A stretch of 64,000 nt of DNA from Pampus argenteus. Its lineage: Eukaryota; Chordata; Actinopteri; Scombriformes; Stromateidae. The position numbers were made by a program, and so were the translations under genes. The notes below the pieces were generated by a model. The model did no database searches, was not told where the DNA came from, and saw only the letters and a list, made by a program, of their open reading frames with translations. The stretch is from the NCBI GenBank assembly GCA_036937835.1, contig CM072878.1, forward strand, positions 7,414,001 through 7,478,000, written 5' to 3'. Below, one piece after another: positions 61,984 to 64,000 of this stretch (the first letter of the stretch is position 1; every line of letters begins with the position of its first letter).

Positions 61984-64000
61984 GTAAGCAAACTTGTCGT
62001 CTACACGTGTGAGTATTGATCCATTTAGAAATAAGGAAATAAATCAGAAAACACGCTGAACGCGCTCGTGAACGTTTGCTGGTTTGAGTGGAAAAAAGGA
62101 GAAGTCCTCTTATACATATCTGTACACCTCATATCACCGCAGACTGGTAACCGTGTCCTGTCGGGTTGTGACAAACAAACAAACAAGAAAGAACAAGCAA
62201 ACACAAGCCACTCATACTTTGAGGAAGGCATTATGCATGCTTGTCTCTTAAATGTAGGTAGTATTAATTACATGATCTTATCCTGCATATCAGTTTTATC
62301 TCAGTGTTGCTCATTCTTCTTCTTCTTTTATAAAAGCGTATCTTCGCCTTCACTGACATTGTCTTGGGTTGTGCAAGAAGAACCTTTGTTAGCTTTGGGA
62401 AATCAATAGTTTGACACGTGTCATCATCTGGACATGATCTGGCGTTATTAAAAATGTTTGGGATTCCAGGAGCAGGTGCAGAATACAATGAGATCCAGTG
62501 AGAGAAGACCAGGGAGGTGCAGGGAGACGGGGACACACAGGTCAGGGACATGCGCACACTCCACATGCACAACCAGTGTGCATTCACACTGACATTACAA
62601 TCAGAAAGTTCAGCAATGCAACTTCTAAACATTAGAAAATCATCAGGGTTTGATTTATTTTATTTTATTTTATTTAACGCTACCTTTTTTTTTTTAAGAA
62701 TAAAAATCTATTAAAAGTAAAATGTAGGATGATTCATTACATGCATCCTTTGCTGAGCGTGGTCTTCTTTTTTTAAATTATGCAAATTGTACAAACTGCA
62801 CATGTTTTCCTTTAGAAGAGCTCTCTCTCTCTCCTCCTCTGTGACTCTGTTCCCTCTATATCCGCAGACGGAGCTCACATATCAAATTACTATAGGCTTT
62901 GGCTATTCTGTTGGACAATGGGAGCCTTTATGATGGTTTGTACACCTGAGCCAATCATATCTGCCCATCAGCTTGCTGCCCGGCCAGTCCCAGTCCAGCA
63001 CTCTTAATCTAAGCCTGGACAGAGCCCCTATATTGTCTGGTCTCATGCACATTGACTTGTTTGATTTGAGGAACTTCTGAATAGGAAATAATCAAACAAA
63101 AATATATTATTAATTGTGATCGGGCCATTTTCCGTTTACACCGCTATTCGTACACAGCCCCCATGGACCAGTGGTACACTGACTTCCAGTAGATTTACAA
63201 GGTAATTAACAGTTTGGTCACCCTGATACTAATTCTGAGAGCAGTATGTGCAGACAACAGTTGTGGTTAGCTGAGAGTGAAATAAATCTGGGTCACAATA
63301 CACTGTTTGTGAGGCAAGTTCATACATGATCTCCACACAGATACTTTGGTCATTTCATACAGCGTTTAATTCTCACTCTGTATCACATAGATAAGGTGGT
63401 CACAAACGACGTGTGATGACACCTGTTTGGACTACAACAGGAAATAATATCAGCATAAAGCAACATCAATGGAAATCAATTTGGCTTTTGTGGCAGAAAA
63501 AGTAATAAAATAGTAGAAAAAGACAACAAAAAAAGAAAGAAAGAAAGAAATGAAAATCAATAAAATGATTAAATGAAATGCAGCACAGTGCAAGCATATT
63601 ATCATATCACAGGGCTGTTTATCTATCCTATGTGCTTACATTCATTAGAAGAGGATATTCCAAAATGCAGTATATCCATATTAGTGTTTATGGTCTTGTT
63701 ATCCATCAAGGGTTCATCTCAGTCAAAAAAATCACTCACCATATTCAGAACACTGCTATTATAGACAATGTGTTGTCCAGCGCTAACGTTGCGTAATGGA
63801 AATCATTGAAGCGAATGTCATTTGTCATTTGCCTGCAGGTGATGAAATGTAAAAAATTCATATTCTCCTTTTCATTTGAAAAAAAAAACTGACAGTAAAA
63901 ACTCAGCGTTTGGCACTGGAAAGAAAAAAAAGTAAATGCAAACAGGGCCCATTTCACATTCAGTTTCATTTTAAATGTCATGCGTTAAAGAACAATGCAA
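61984..64000. other. Non-coding right end of the window
   Basis: No gene is recognised. A moderately GC-rich block at 62870-63060 stands out from its AT-rich flanks and contains a CCAAT box (GAGCCAATCA), a GATA-type site on the minus strand and AT-rich homeobox-like sites, so it could be a distal regulatory element. The rest is AT-rich with short homopolymer and GAAA runs. Confidence 0.35.

Overview
This is vertebrate nuclear DNA, almost certainly from a ray-finned (teleost) fish. Genes are split into many short exons with GT-AG introns. Dinucleotide microsatellites are very dense, and the interspersed repeats (hAT-like elements, a LINE 3' tail, a foldback element) are of types common in teleost genomes. 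The proteins are clear orthologues of vertebrate genes. The species cannot be named from this window.

Layout, left to right: (1) 1-3284, minus strand, the 5' coding exons of rnf216, which runs off the left edge; its promoter lies near 4.3 kb. (2) 6344-18586, minus strand, complete smurf1, a C2-WW-WW-HECT E3 ubiquitin ligase with 18 coding exons. (3) 21544-34461, plus strand, a complete and uninterrupted sarcomeric myosin heavy chain best matched to MYH16, with 43 coding exons and about 1,943 residues. (4) 37354-42052, minus strand, complete wipi2, 12 coding exons, 425 residues. (5) 45427-51281, plus strand, complete mmd2 (a PAQR family member), 7 coding exons, 239 residues. (6) 52768-60113, minus strand, complete ap5z1, 17 coding exons, 802 residues. 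(7) 60.1-64 kb has no recognised gene; it holds repeats, a very large composite microsatellite, and a possible untranslated first exon of a plus-strand gene further right.

The genes are not an operon and do not form one pathway, although two themes recur: ubiquitin ligases (rnf216, smurf1) and endolysosome/autophagy membrane traffic (wipi2, ap5z1; the Golgi-resident PAQR mmd2 is loosely related). smurf1 and myh16 are divergent; myh16/wipi2 and mmd2/ap5z1 are convergent. In human the same genes fall into two distant chromosome 7 blocks (7p22 for RNF216, WIPI2, MMD2 and AP5Z1; 7q22 for SMURF1 and MYH16), so this fish interval interleaves them.

Exon coordinates were derived by hand from splice signals, reading phase and remembered family sequences. 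All genes except smurf1 stay in frame across every junction; the smurf1 exon 6-7 junction is unresolved. I found no evidence for a wholly new biological system. The points most worth checking are that junction, an alternative 7-residue insertion in the myosin actin-binding loop, two GC-AG introns, and TG repeats abutting many splice sites.
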